DNA of 64,000 nt from Acinetobacter indicus CIP 110367. Lineage in GTDB: Bacteria > Pseudomonadota > Gammaproteobacteria > Pseudomonadales > Moraxellaceae. The stretch's first letter is position 1, and each line of letters opens with the position of its first letter. The notes below the pieces were generated by a model. That model worked only from the letters and a program-made list of their open reading frames with translations, searched no databases and was not told where the DNA came from. Shown here in pieces: positions 9,481 through 18,713 of the stretch. The position numbers and the translations under genes were made by a program. The stretch is from the NCBI RefSeq assembly GCF_000488255.1, contig NZ_KI530756.1, positions 186,001-250,000 of the forward strand. The letters run 5' to 3'.

Positions 9481-9913
9481 GTCTACTGCACACCTGATTA
9501 TGGCCTTCGATTTTGGCACCCAGAAAATGGGCATGGCGGTGGGTCAATCCCTGATAGAAAGCGCCACGCCGCTGGCCCTGTTTCCCATGAAAGATGGTAT
9601 TCCAAACTGGGATGAACTGCTGAAACTGGTGAAACAGTATCAGCCAAATTTATTTCTGGTTGGCTTGCCACTGAACATGGATGATAGCGAGTCAGAGCTG
9701 TCGACCCGGGCGCGCAAGTTTGCCCGACGTTTACGTCATCAGACCAATATTGAAACCCTGATGGTAGATGAACGTTTGACCACGCGTGAAGCCCGTGATG
9801 AACTGGATCATTATCAGGCCCAGGGACGTGGTAAAAAAATTGCCGCCGACAGTATTGCGGCCGCCCTGTTCATTGAAAGCTGGTATCGTTATCCGCAAGG
9901 CGTCCAGCCTTAA
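9473..9913 (+). CDS. ruvX: Putative pre-16S rRNA nuclease YqgF/RuvX
   Basis: YqgF is an RNase H-fold protein that takes part in maturation of the 5' end of 16S rRNA; it was first proposed as a Holliday-junction resolvase, hence RuvX. The acidic active site is visible as [17 protein letters not shown] near the N terminus, [10 protein letters not shown] in the middle and [14 protein letters not shown] near the end. I place the start at the ATG at 9473 (146 residues), because an upstream start would add a tail inside yqgE that the family lacks. The overlap with the yqgE stop (9478-9480) indicates coupling. Confidence 0.93.
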   Translation: MPESTAHLIMAFDFGTQKMGMAVGQSLIESATPLALFPMKDGIPNWDELLKLVKQYQPNLFLVGLPLNMDDSESELSTRARKFARRLRHQTNIETLMVDERLTTREARDELDHYQAQGRGKKIAADSIAAALFIESWYRYPQGVQP

Positions 9914-9960
9914 AATCTCGCTGTTGACGTCCAAATCCCCTTTCTCTTGGTTTTCAGCTC

Positions 9961-9998
9961 AATCCGGTCTGTTATGATAGTCAGTACCGGATTTTTTC
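9961..9998 (+). terminator. Terminator after yqgE-ruvX
   Basis: AATCCGGT pairs with ACCGGATT and is followed immediately by a T run on the plus strand. The 17-base loop contains a TATGAT that could also act as a -10 box for the regulator gene starting at 10033. Confidence 0.7.
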
Positions 9999-10032
9999 AT
10001 TGATCTTTTTTCACGTTGTAGAGTAATCACTG

Positions 10033-10800
10033 ATGGCAATATCGAGTTTTGGCAAAATTTTGATGGTTCTGAATTTATTTTCAGTGTCACGTCCGGTGAT
10101 TAATGTCGATATGATCAGTGAAGAACTGGGCCTGTCCAAACCGACCAGCTACCGCTATTTAAAAGAACTGGTTTCGGCCGAATTATTGCAGCGTTTAAGT
10201 GGGACTTCGGGCGATTACACCCTCGGCTCGAAAATTGCAGTGCTGGATTATATTTCCCGCACCACCGATCCACTGGTGCAAATCAGCATTCCGTTTATGC
10301 AGGATATTGTGCAGCGTACCGAATTTTGCTGCGTACTGACCTATCTGAATCAGGATGCCTGTATCGACCTGCATGATGAAGTATTCCAGCATATGAATCT
10401 GCTGTCCTATGGCCGCGGCTGCCCACGTCCGGTGTATATGGGTTCGTCACCGAAAATCATGCTGGCGCATTTACCAAAACAGAAAATGCTGAATTATTAT
10501 CAGCGTTTTGCCGTGCAGTTCCGTCAGTCCGGTTTTGCCCAGGATGAAGCCGAGTTCATCAGCAAAATGAAAAAGATCAAAAAACAGGGCTATTACTATT
10601 CTAGTGGTGAACTGGAACCGCAACTGGCCGGCTTGTCGGTGCCGATCAGACTCTCCAATAAAACAGCACCATTCACCCTGACCTTACTGGCCTCCAAAAA
10701 CCGCTTTGAATTTGTCAATGTCGAAAAGCTGATTGCCATTTTGCAGGAAAATGCCGCGCTGATTGAACAGAAAGTTGAAAGTCTGAATCCACATACCTAG
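10033..10800 (+). CDS. IclR-family transcriptional regulator
   Basis: The N-terminal winged helix-turn-helix spans roughly residues 5-65 (VDMISEELGLSKPTSYRYL then LVSAELLQRL). The remainder, to residue 255, resembles the IclR effector-binding domain (YGRGCPRPVYMGSSPKIMLA and the C-terminal GLSVPIRL). IclR proteins usually control catabolic operons for aromatics or organic acids, but no such operon lies next to it, so target and ligand are unknown. The gene stands alone between a terminator and a convergent AlkB-like gene. Confidence 0.85.
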   Translation: MAISSFGKILMVLNLFSVSRPVINVDMISEELGLSKPTSYRYLKELVSAELLQRLSGTSGDYTLGSKIAVLDYISRTTDPLVQISIPFMQDIVQRTEFCCVLTYLNQDACIDLHDEVFQHMNLLSYGRGCPRPVYMGSSPKIMLAHLPKQKMLNYYQRFAVQFRQSGFAQDEAEFISKMKKIKKQGYYYSSGELEPQLAGLSVPIRLSNKTAPFTLTLLASKNRFEFVNVEKLIAILQENAALIEQKVESLNPHT

Positions 10801-10885
10801 ATTGATCTTTATCAAAATACAGCTGTTAAGATCAGCGTGGTGAGATAAATCTCTGCCCTGCCCGGCCTTTGGATCACAACCACCA

Positions 10886-11509
10886 TTAGAGTGGATAAAA
10901 ATAGCGAAAGGTTAAATTGATTCGCGGCGTCACCACACGGCTGGATTTGGGCAGGCTGTGCTTCCAGTAGCGCTGGGTCTGCCCACGCATCACAATTAAT
11001 TGACCACTCTGTAGCAGCAGCTCGACTTTTGCTGCGCTGTGTTTGTGCTTAAAGCTAAATTTACGGGTTGCACCCAGACTTAAAGAAGCAATCACCGTTT
11101 CTGCACCCGGAGATGCGACCAGACTCGGTTCATCATCACTGTGCCAGCCCAGTCCCTGACTGCCATCTGCATATAAATTGGCTAAACAGGAATTAAATGG
11201 ATGTCCCACGATCTGTTCAATCTGCTGTTTTAACTGCCACAAAGCCGGATGCCAACGCTGCGCCTGCTTCAAACTGCCCGAATAACGATACTGATAATAC
11301 TCATCACCATACCAGGCAATTTTCCGCGCGGTGACATAATGTTTGCCAAATAAGGTGACTTCATCGGCTTGCCAGGCCAGCTGCTGTAAACATTGCTGCA
11401 AGTAAGCGTGACTGTCCTCAGCGGACAGAATCAGCCCATAATCCTGCACGATCCCCTCATAGGGCAACAGATTCTGCCGCGGCTCGGGCGGAAACAGTTC
11501 CAGATTCAT
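10886..11509 (-). CDS. AlkB-like 2-oxoglutarate/Fe(II) dioxygenase
   Basis: This 207-residue protein has the layout of the short AlkB homologues (ALKBH2/3-like) that oxidatively demethylate 1-methyladenine and 3-methylcytosine in DNA. The iron-binding HxD is in LGWHSDDEPSLVASPGAE, the nucleotide-recognition region includes YYQYRYSGSLKQAQRWHP and NSCLANLYADGSQGLG. The 2-oxoglutarate-binding arginines are in SSRVVTPRINLTFRYF. It stands alone, not next to ada or alkA. Direct DNA repair is the likely role, though RNA or protein substrates cannot be excluded. Confidence 0.88.
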   Translation of the reverse strand: MNLELFPPEPRQNLLPYEGIVQDYGLILSAEDSHAYLQQCLQQLAWQADEVTLFGKHYVTARKIAWYGDEYYQYRYSGSLKQAQRWHPALWQLKQQIEQIVGHPFNSCLANLYADGSQGLGWHSDDEPSLVASPGAETVIASLSLGATRKFSFKHKHSAAKVELLLQSGQLIVMRGQTQRYWKHSLPKSSRVVTPRINLTFRYFYPL

Positions 11510-11646
11510 TGTGGCGTTTTCCTGCGAAGCGGAACTTCAGTTTAAACCCAAAACGGCTTCACAAATCAAAACATTCTCTGTGCTTGTGAGCCACGCCAAA
11601 TCGACATAGACTGAAAAACAGGTTTTAGAATAAAAAATAATTGCTT

Positions 11647-13449
11647 ATGAACTTATGGCAGCTCTTTCAGAAGCTCAAGCCCTTTGTGCGGCCGTATCGG
11701 CTGCTGGTGATTGCCACGCTGATTCTGACTTTAATTGGTTCTCTGACCGCACAGGTCAATGCCCTGACCCTGCAATATGCCGTCGATAGCATTAACCGGC
11801 TGGTAGAAGCCGGTCAGGGGCTGGCTGAAGGCTGGCAGATTCTGATAACCATTAGCGCCATTTTACTGGGCAAGGAAATCATTAATGCCTTTGTCCAATT
11901 CGGGCAGAAATTTTATGGTGAAAAACTGCGGATTTTTGTGTCGCAGGATTTGGCTCAAGGCATTATTGAGAAGTTCCTGACTTACCGGCTGGCGTTTTTT
12001 AATCAGGATAACAATCAGGCCGGCAAGCTGCAAACCCGGATTGACCGCGGCATTGGCTCCCTCACCCGGCTGGTACAAATCTTTTTTATTGATATTTTAC
12101 CGTTATTTACCAGCGCGATTATTGCCTTAGGGCTGATGTACTGGGCCAATTTCTATGTCGGACTGGTGGCCTCGGCCATTGTGCCCATTTACTTCTGGCT
12201 GACCTATAAACAGGCCCAGAAACTTGGCAGCTGGCGCCGCAATTTACGTGATGGCCGCGAACGGAAAAGCCAGGGTATTCTGAGTATTATCAACTCGATT
12301 ACCGTGATCAAATCCTTTAACCGGGAAAATATCGAATCGGACAAACAGCTAAAACTGCAAAAGGAACTGACCGATAACCAGATGCATACCCGGCAGACCA
12401 GCTTCCTGTTTGACGGCCTGAAAACCTTTATTGAACAAATCGGAATTGTGCTGATTATTATCCTGACTGCCTATTTTGTGCTGGATGGCCAGATGAGTAT
12501 CGGCATGATCATGTATCACGTGTTGCTGTTTAATAACGTGTCGGCACCAATCCGTTCACTGCACCGGATTTATGATGAAGTGAATGATGCCATGATCTAC
12601 TCGGAAAGCTTTTTCCAGATTCTGGAAGCCGATGATGAAATTGAAGCCAGTGGTGCACAAAAACCGGCTATTCGCGGGCAATTTAATTTAAGCGGAGTCG
12701 AGTTTTATTATCCGAACGGGCATCATGCCTTAAAAAATATTGAGATGTGCATTCAGCCCAACAAGATTACCGCGCTGGTCGGCCTGTCCGGTGCCGGGAA
12801 ATCGACCCTGATCAGCCTGCTGGATAAATTCTATGAACCGCAGCAGGGCAGCATTCAGTTAGATGGAGTGGATTTAAAAGACATCGACACCCAATACCTG
12901 CGTGATCATATCGGGCTGGTGCTGCAAAAAAACCATATTTTTCAGGGCAGTATTTTTGACAATATCCGCTATGGCAAAACCGATGCCACGCAGGAAGAAG
13001 TGATACAGGCGGCCCAGAAAGCCTCGATTCATGAGCAGATTTTGCAGCTCCCGCAAGGCTATGACAGTGATGCCCTGATGCTCTCGGGCGGTCAGCAGCA
13101 GCGGATTGCACTGGCGCGGATGTTCCTGAAAAATCCACCGATTATTTTTCTGGATGAACCAACCGCCAGTCTGGATGCCATTGCCACCGAGCAGATCAAG
13201 CAGAGTCTGGATGAAATTAAACAGGGCCGTACCGTGGTGATTATCTCACACAGTCTGTCGCAGATTATTGATGCCGATTACACCTATGTCATGAAAGAAG
13301 GTGCGATTGCCGAACACGGCGAACATGACACGCTCTACCATCAGGATGGTGTCTATAAAGAAATTTTTGATGCGATGGCCAAAAGCCTGAATATTGAAAA
13401 GATTGCCAGAACCTTTGAAGATGACGCAGAAGAAGAAACCCATAGTTAA
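11647..13449 (+). CDS. ABC transporter half-molecule (exporter type, MsbA-like)
   Basis: This is a fused membrane and ATPase half-transporter of 600 residues that should work as a homodimer in the inner membrane. Residues 1 to about 320 hold six membrane segments. The nucleotide-binding domain has Walker A GLSGAGKST, Q-loop LVLQKNHIF, signature LSGGQQQRIALARM, Walker B PIIFLDEPTASLD and the switch histidine in VVIISHSLSQI. The ATG at 11647 is preferred to a TTG six bases upstream. The neighbours give no hint of substrate; lipid, peptide or drug export are all possible. A perfect hairpin terminator follows. Confidence 0.9.
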   Translation: MNLWQLFQKLKPFVRPYRLLVIATLILTLIGSLTAQVNALTLQYAVDSINRLVEAGQGLAEGWQILITISAILLGKEIINAFVQFGQKFYGEKLRIFVSQDLAQGIIEKFLTYRLAFFNQDNNQAGKLQTRIDRGIGSLTRLVQIFFIDILPLFTSAIIALGLMYWANFYVGLVASAIVPIYFWLTYKQAQKLGSWRRNLRDGRERKSQGILSIINSITVIKSFNRENIESDKQLKLQKELTDNQMHTRQTSFLFDGLKTFIEQIGIVLIIILTAYFVLDGQMSIGMIMYHVLLFNNVSAPIRSLHRIYDEVNDAMIYSESFFQILEADDEIEASGAQKPAIRGQFNLSGVEFYYPNGHHALKNIEMCIQPNKITALVGLSGAGKSTLISLLDKFYEPQQGSIQLDGVDLKDIDTQYLRDHIGLVLQKNHIFQGSIFDNIRYGKTDATQEEVIQAAQKASIHEQILQLPQGYDSDALMLSGGQQQRIALARMFLKNPPIIFLDEPTASLDAIATEQIKQSLDEIKQGRTVVIISHSLSQIIDADYTYVMKEGAIAEHGEHDTLYHQDGVYKEIFDAMAKSLNIEKIARTFEDDAEEETHS

Positions 13450-13500
13450 ACCGCAATCCGGTTAAAGATGAAGGAATGATTCTGTATTTTTTAATCCATA

Positions 13501-13528
13501 AAAAAAGCTCCTGTACAGGAGCTTTTTT
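13501..13528. terminator. Bidirectional terminator between ABC transporter and pgsA
   Basis: A perfect palindrome, GCTCCTGTACAGGAGC, is flanked by six A on the left and six T on the right, so it can terminate both the rightward ABC transporter gene and the leftward pgsA. Confidence 0.93.
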
Positions 13529-13531
13529 GCC

Positions 13532-14119
13532 TTAAGGCTGTTTTAAATACGGCCAGGCGGCTTTTAAATAAATAAACATCGACCACAAGGTCAGCACCAC
13601 CGCAGTATAGAGCAAGGCATAACCAAGCAATTCCAGTGGCTCCCAGTTCAGCAAGAATACGGAAATCGCAATCATCTGAAACGCAGTTTTATATTTCCCG
13701 ACGGTAGAGACCGCCACGCTGGTACGCGCGCCGAGTTCTGCCATCCATTCACGCAAGGCCGATACGGTAATTTCACGTGAAATAATCACAATTGCAGCAA
13801 AGGCCATGGAAATGGTCGGCTGCCATTGCACCAAGACAATCAGGGCGGCTGCCACCATCAGTTTATCCGCCACCGGATCCAGGAAACGGCCAAAGGCTGA
13901 GGTCTGGTTTAAGGTTCGTGCCAGATAGCCATCAAACCAGTCAGTGACGGCAGCAATCACAAAAATAGCGGTCAGAATCAGATGCCGGGTCATCCCTGCA
14001 TCATGATCATGGATTCCCATGGCAGGCGGCCAGTAGGCCACCAATAAAAATACGGGAATTAAGGCTATACGCGCTAAAGTTAAAATATTTGGAATGTTCA
14101 GGATTCGACCTGTTGTCAT
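13532..14119 (-). CDS. pgsA: CDP-diacylglycerol-glycerol-3-phosphate 3-phosphatidyltransferase
   Basis: PgsA makes phosphatidylglycerol-phosphate, the committed step of phosphatidylglycerol and cardiolipin synthesis, at the inner membrane. The CDP-alcohol phosphotransferase motif D-G-x2-A-R-x8-G-x3-D-x3-D is visible as FDGYLARTLNQTSAFGRFLD followed by PVADKL. Several hydrophobic helices surround it. I start at the ATG at 14119 (MTTGRILNIPN), giving 194 residues, because this matches the family N terminus (IPNILTLARI) better than the GTG thirty bases upstream. Confidence 0.94.
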   Translation of the reverse strand: MTTGRILNIPNILTLARIALIPVFLLVAYWPPAMGIHDHDAGMTRHLILTAIFVIAAVTDWFDGYLARTLNQTSAFGRFLDPVADKLMVAAALIVLVQWQPTISMAFAAIVIISREITVSALREWMAELGARTSVAVSTVGKYKTAFQMIAISVFLLNWEPLELLGYALLYTAVVLTLWSMFIYLKAAWPYLKQP

Positions 14120-14227
14120 AGACACCGCCAATGCTTCCCCGTTATGCACGAGCTAAATGCACATATTTTTTGAGGGTTTATCCATCGTTAATAGGCTTCA
14201 CTTTATACGAAATGGCAGAAAGTGTCA

Positions 14228-15022
14228 CTAGGCAAAGACCGTTACGGTTTGCCGCGAAATGGCAATCAGCCGGTTTTCAGCATCCCAAAGATGCGCCGTT
14301 TCAGTAGAATAGCCATCTGCCGCATGCTCAGTAATCACTTTATATTTAAACCAATCATGCACTTGGTGGCGGATCGGATGCACATAAGTAATATGCCAGG
14401 TCAGCGAACTGGCCGGTGACAAGGTTTTAAATAAAGGCAGTACACCCGGTGGCCAAATGTCCATCAGTGTGACCAGATCGGCCACAGTAAAGTCGCGGTT
14501 GGCATGTTTTTCTGGCGTATAGCGGCACCAGCCACCAAAATCGGACTGCTGGCTGCCGGTACACGGATAATCGCCTTCGGCCCAGCACACCTCAAACTGC
14601 TGATAACATTCCGGCATCAGCTGATGCACCGGTAAATAGTTAAGCTGCGCTGGTGCAGGATAATCCGGCGCCACCGGTTCCTGCTGTACCTGAATAGTGG
14701 ACTCACGCGCCGCGCCAAAGCTGGCCAGCAAGATGCTTTGTACCGCATCATCCTGCCATAAGCGCACTTCCAGCGTGGTCACCGACTTGCCCTGTCGCAA
14801 AATTTCTGCACTGATTCTGGCCCGGTCTTCCCGCACCGGCCCGACAAAGGTCACCGATGCACTGAGCAGACGTTTATCCGGGTCGGCAATCACCGAAAGG
14901 GCTTTCTGCATCATCAGTCCGGCCACCAGTCCGCCATAGATGGTTCGGCCCTGTAACCAGCCTGTTGGAATCTGAATCCATTCACCCTGCTCGATTGCGG
15001 CAAATACAGAACGCAGCGACAT
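14228..15022 (-). CDS. Acyl-CoA thioesterase family protein (TesB-like double hotdog)
   Basis: The 264-residue protein has the double-hotdog layout of TesB-like thioesterases that hydrolyse acyl-CoA. The first hotdog includes WLQGRTIYGGLVAGLMMQKA and SATVTFVGPV-like SASVTFVGPVREDRARI. The second includes FTVADLVTLMDIWPPGVLP and LTWHITYVHPI, ending in a segment typical of the family (LWDAENRLIAISRQTV). The ATG at 15022 has AAAAGGAAAATAT upstream. The substrate chain length is not predictable. The gene is flanked by pgsA and uvrC on the same strand with gaps of about 110 bases. Confidence 0.82.
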   Translation of the reverse strand: MSLRSVFAAIEQGEWIQIPTGWLQGRTIYGGLVAGLMMQKALSVIADPDKRLLSASVTFVGPVREDRARISAEILRQGKSVTTLEVRLWQDDAVQSILLASFGAARESTIQVQQEPVAPDYPAPAQLNYLPVHQLMPECYQQFEVCWAEGDYPCTGSQQSDFGGWCRYTPEKHANRDFTVADLVTLMDIWPPGVLPLFKTLSPASSLTWHITYVHPIRHQVHDWFKYKVITEHAADGYSTETAHLWDAENRLIAISRQTVTVFA

Positions 15023-15136
15023 ATATTTTCCTTTTTATTGAGTGCGCTTCATCTTGCAGCTTTTCAGTGTGGATGTGAATGGTCAATCGTATACTGGCCA
15101 GTGACTATTTTTGCCAATAGGTCAAATATGCCGGAC

Positions 15137-16936
15137 TTATTCGTGCAGAATTTTATAGATGGTCCGCGCCATGACCTGCCCCAGTCCCGGTACCAGCATC
15201 AGGTCTTTTTCCGAGGCTTTTAGCACGCCCTGAATCCCGCCAAAATGGGTCAGCAAATCACGGCGGCGTTTTGGTCCCAGGCCGGGAATCACTTCCAGCA
15301 CCGAACTGCCACGTTTTTTATCACGTTTGGCCCGATGCCGGGTAATGGCAAAACGGTGCGCTTCATCCCGTACCTGCTGAATCAGATGCAGAGCTTTATG
15401 GTCTTCCGGCAGCTGGATTTTGCTGCCATCGGTAAAATGCAAGGTTTCCAGTCCAGGTTTACGCCCCTCGCCTTTGGACACGCCGACCATAAAGGCTTCC
15501 AGTCCCAGTTCCTGCATCACTTCCATCGCCATATGCAGCTGGCCTTTACCGCCATCAATCAGCAGCAAATCCGGCAGCATGGCTTTTTTATAGCGTCGGG
15601 TCAGGGCCTGACGCATTGCGGCATAGTCATCGCCTTCGGTAATGTCATTGATGGAAAACTGGCGATAATCGCGTTTGCGCGCACCGCCCGAATCAAACAC
15701 CACACAAGACGCTACGGTCGCTTCGCCCATGGTGTGGGAAATATCAAAACATTCAATCCGGTCAATAGGACGCCCCACCACCTGCTCCAGCTGATGAAAA
15801 CGCTCATTCAGCTCGAAGTGATTGGCCAGCTTGCCTTTAATCGCGTGTTGCACGTTCATTTGTGCCAGTTCTTGCCATTCGGCCCGGGTTTCGCGGACTT
15901 TGTGCTTGATCTGGACTTTCTGCTGAAACTGCTGCTGTAGCGCCTGCTCCAGCTCTTTGGCATCTGGCAGTTCTACATTGACAATCAGCTCGGCCGGTAC
16001 TTCATCGGCGACCTGAAAATAGAAGTTGGCGATAAAATCGGACAGCATCTGGCCCTGATCATCTCCGAGCATATCCGGAAAATAGCTTTTCCCGCCCAGC
16101 ATCTTGCCATTGCGCACATGCATAATCTGCACACAGGTCACCCCGGCCTGATAGGCAATTGCCAGAATATCGGCTTCGCCTTTGACCTTATAAATTGCCT
16201 GCTGTGCCTGTACATCGCGCAGCAAGGCCATTCGGTCCCGATAAAACACCGCTTTTTCAAATTCCAGTGCTTCAGCCGCGGCTTCCATTTTGGCAATCAG
16301 TTCCTGATTCAGTTCACGGGTATCGCCCTGTAAAAAACGGATCGAGTTCTGCACATCTTCCTGGTAGGCTTCCGGTGAAATCAGCCCGACACAAGGCGCC
16401 GAACAGCGTTTGATCTGATATTGCAGGCAGGGACGTTTGCGCTGGGAAAAATAGCTGTTTTCGCACTGGCGCACATTAAATAGCTTTTGCAGCACAATTA
16501 AGGTATCACGGGCGTTGTAGGCACTTGGATAAGGCCCGAAAAATTTACCCACCTGATGCTTGCCTTTGCCACGGCCACTGGCAATCCGCGGATAAGGCTT
16601 GTCACTGGAGACAAAAATATAGACATAAGATTTGTCATCGCGCAGCATGATGTTATACGGCGGCCGATGCAGCTTGATCAGGTTCTGTTCCAGCAGCAAG
16701 GCTTCGGTTTCAGAGCGTACCACCAGCGTTTCAATATCATAAATCCGCGCCACCAGCGCCTGGGTTTTCGGATGTTCGATGGTTTTTACGAAATAGCTGG
16801 ACACGCGATTTTTAAGATTCTTGGCCTTGCCCACATATAACAGTTCCCCATCTTTACCCAGCATGCGGTAAATACCGGGCAAGGTGGTCATATTGGCCAG
16901 AATTTTGACAATATGTTCGCGTGCGTTTTCGTTCAC
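15137..16936 (-). CDS. uvrC: Excinuclease ABC subunit C
   Basis: UvrC makes the dual incisions of nucleotide excision repair after UvrA/UvrB damage recognition. Domains in order are GIY-YIG nuclease ([20 protein letters not shown]), the Cys-rich linker ([18 protein letters not shown]), a UVR motif near residue 205, the RNase H-like second nuclease ([29 protein letters not shown]) and a C-terminal helix-hairpin-helix pair ([33 protein letters not shown]). The frame is open to an ATG at 16972, but I favour the GTG at 16936 ([13 protein letters not shown]): TAGG lies upstream, and the resulting 599 residues agree with what I recall of Acinetobacter UvrC. The exact start is inference. Confidence 0.93.
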   Translation of the reverse strand: MNENAREHIVKILANMTTLPGIYRMLGKDGELLYVGKAKNLKNRVSSYFVKTIEHPKTQALVARIYDIETLVVRSETEALLLEQNLIKLHRPPYNIMLRDDKSYVYIFVSSDKPYPRIASGRGKGKHQVGKFFGPYPSAYNARDTLIVLQKLFNVRQCENSYFSQRKRPCLQYQIKRCSAPCVGLISPEAYQEDVQNSIRFLQGDTRELNQELIAKMEAAAEALEFEKAVFYRDRMALLRDVQAQQAIYKVKGEADILAIAYQAGVTCVQIMHVRNGKMLGGKSYFPDMLGDDQGQMLSDFIANFYFQVADEVPAELIVNVELPDAKELEQALQQQFQQKVQIKHKVRETRAEWQELAQMNVQHAIKGKLANHFELNERFHQLEQVVGRPIDRIECFDISHTMGEATVASCVVFDSGGARKRDYRQFSINDITEGDDYAAMRQALTRRYKKAMLPDLLLIDGGKGQLHMAMEVMQELGLEAFMVGVSKGEGRKPGLETLHFTDGSKIQLPEDHKALHLIQQVRDEAHRFAITRHRAKRDKKRGSSVLEVIPGLGPKRRRDLLTHFGGIQGVLKASEKDLMLVPGLGQVMARTIYKILHE

Positions 16937-17109
16937 ATTCAGCCTATTTATCGATCTCGTCTGCTCTAGCATGATGTGATGGTGATTCTGCTATTTTCAA
17001 GCATTGCCGCGCAAGCATGCCGGCAGAAATGACATGATTGCTACAAAGTCTTAGTGCCACAGACAAATTTTGCTATGCTGAACAGCTTGTCCCGCTCAGG
17101 ATTCAGTTT

Positions 17110-18186
17110 ATGCACACCGTCCACTCTGCCATGCATATTATTCAGCCGACCACCTCAACACATGCGACATCGGAAAAAGACCGCCTGATTGGCAAACCGC
17201 GCTTTCATTTTGAACCGCGTGAAGTGATGCAGCTGCTCAGAACCCGGATTATTGGACAGGACACAGCCTTAACTGAAATTGAAAAAATGCTGCATGTGGT
17301 CAAGGCAGATTTTTCCAGCCCGGAACGTCCGCTGTCGGTGACGCTAATGCTGGGGCCAACTGGCGTCGGTAAAACTGAAACTGTCCGGCTGATCAGTGAA
17401 GCGATTTATGGCCGCCCGGATGCTTTTTGCCGGATTGATATGAACACGCTGGCACAGGAACATTATGCAGCAGCACTCACTGGTGCACCGCCGGGCTATG
17501 TTGGCTCCAAAGAAGGCCATAGCCTGTTTGATGAAACCGCGATTGCAGGCAGTCACACCCGCCCCGGCATTGTGCTGTTTGATGAACTGGAAAAGGCCTC
17601 GACTGAAGTACTGCGCGGGCTAATGAATGTGCTGGACACCGGCAAACTGACCCTGACTTCTGGCACCAAAACCATCGACTTTCGCAATTGCATGATTTTC
17701 ATGACCAGTAATGTCGGCGCTCAGGCCGCACAGCAATATCTGGACAAACTGAATCTGCTCCCGAAAAAAATGCAGGACCTCTGTCTAAAACGTCTGGCGG
17801 CCAGACAAATTATTGAAAAGGTGATGCAGCGCCGTTTTGATCCGGAATTTCTCAACCGGATTGACCGGACCCTGCATTATGCGCCGGTCCAGGAAAATGC
17901 CCTGCCGCAACTGGTCGAGATTGAACTGGAAAAACTGAACAAACGCCTGCAGCATCAGAAGCGTCAGGTACAGCTGACCGGTGCCGCCAAAGCCTACTTT
18001 TATCAGGGACATGATATTCGCTATGGCGCCCGGCATTTGGGCCGCCGCATGCGCACCGAACTGGAACCGATTCTGGCGCTGTATTTCCTCAGTCATCCAG
18101 AGCAGCTTAGTCTGTGTCTGGACTGTCAGGATCAGCAGCTGCTGATTCAGCCGGACCCAGCGACCAGCACTGAATCAGGACGATAA
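17110..18186 (+). CDS. Orphan Clp-type AAA+ ATPase (ClpA/ClpB D2-like)
   Basis: This protein of about 358 residues is a single AAA+ module resembling the second ATPase domain of ClpA/ClpB. It has Walker A GPTGVGKT, the pore loop GAPPGYVGSKEG, Walker B IVLFDELEKAS, sensor 1 IFMTSN, the arginine-finger region RRFDPEFLNRID and sensor 2 in RYGARHLGRRM. It lacks the Clp N-domain, the D1 domain and an obvious IGF/IGL-type ClpP-binding loop. The ATG at 17110 is chosen because AGGA lies nine bases upstream; the frame extends to 17038. It may be a stand-alone unfoldase or remodelling factor. Its last 12 bases overlap the convergent PH-domain gene. Confidence 0.82.
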   Translation: MHTVHSAMHIIQPTTSTHATSEKDRLIGKPRFHFEPREVMQLLRTRIIGQDTALTEIEKMLHVVKADFSSPERPLSVTLMLGPTGVGKTETVRLISEAIYGRPDAFCRIDMNTLAQEHYAAALTGAPPGYVGSKEGHSLFDETAIAGSHTRPGIVLFDELEKASTEVLRGLMNVLDTGKLTLTSGTKTIDFRNCMIFMTSNVGAQAAQQYLDKLNLLPKKMQDLCLKRLAARQIIEKVMQRRFDPEFLNRIDRTLHYAPVQENALPQLVEIELEKLNKRLQHQKRQVQLTGAAKAYFYQGHDIRYGARHLGRRMRTELEPILALYFLSHPEQLSLCLDCQDQQLLIQPDPATSTESGR

Positions 18187-18591
18187 AGGCTGTTTAATCG
18201 CGGCGCAGAATTGCTCCGGATGCCGCGGCGACACCAGCACAAACTTGTTCACGCCATCTTGCTGATAGTCAATCTTTAAGCGTTTTAAGGACATGGCCGG
18301 AGATGCCACCGAGTTATTGGTCGGTGATACTTTTTGAATCTGCGCCAATGGGATGCGCCAGCTTAAAAACAGGCAGCGGATGGTCAGGCAGTCTTCGCTC
18401 ACACGATAGCGGGTATTCCACACCGGCCACCAGATCACCACAATCGTCAGCAGATACACCGCGGTATGCACCGGATACGCTTGCATGGTGCCTTTGGCCT
18501 GCATGGTCAGTAACAATTGCACCAGCAGCCCGGTCATACAGATCAGAAAGGCCAGCACCCACCAGTCAATTTTGGAACGAAATTTCTGCAT
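18175..18591 (-). CDS. Small membrane protein with PH-like domain
   Basis: The 138-residue product has two hydrophobic segments near the N terminus (WWVLAFLICMTGLLVQLLL and AVYLLTIVVIWWPVW), then a soluble domain of about 75 residues (TRYRVSEDCLTIRCLFLSWR, IPLAQIQKVSPTNN, LKIDYQQDG). This resembles the short bacterial PH-like domains found in YyaB/DUF1200-type proteins. The ATG at 18591 has GGGGAAAATA upstream. The role is unknown; lipid or membrane association is plausible. The 3' end overlaps that of the AAA+ gene by 12 bases in convergent orientation. Confidence 0.7.
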   Translation of the reverse strand: MQKFRSKIDWWVLAFLICMTGLLVQLLLTMQAKGTMQAYPVHTAVYLLTIVVIWWPVWNTRYRVSEDCLTIRCLFLSWRIPLAQIQKVSPTNNSVASPAMSLKRLKIDYQQDGVNKFVLVSPRHPEQFCAAIKQPLSS

Positions 18592-18657
18592 TATTTTCCC
18601 CTTTACTGTCTGTATCTTACACAAAATTTATGGGGGCTGCTGTATTGGGCCGTGCAG

Positions 18658-18683
18658 AAAAAAAACGCCCATGTGGGCGTTTT
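18658..18683 (-). terminator. Terminator after the LpxO-like gene
   Basis: AAAACGCCCA pairs with TGGGCGTTTT across a two-base loop, followed on the minus strand by a long T run. Confidence 0.85.
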
Positions 18684-18713
18684 GGTTGGAGTGCAAAAGA
18701 TCAGAATGTCATC

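Noticed and set aside
15245..15940. Long open frame of 231 codons on the plus strand
   Set aside because: It lies entirely inside uvrC on the opposite strand, and its composition (His/Gln/Phe-rich) is that of an antisense shadow; uvrC is clearly the real gene.
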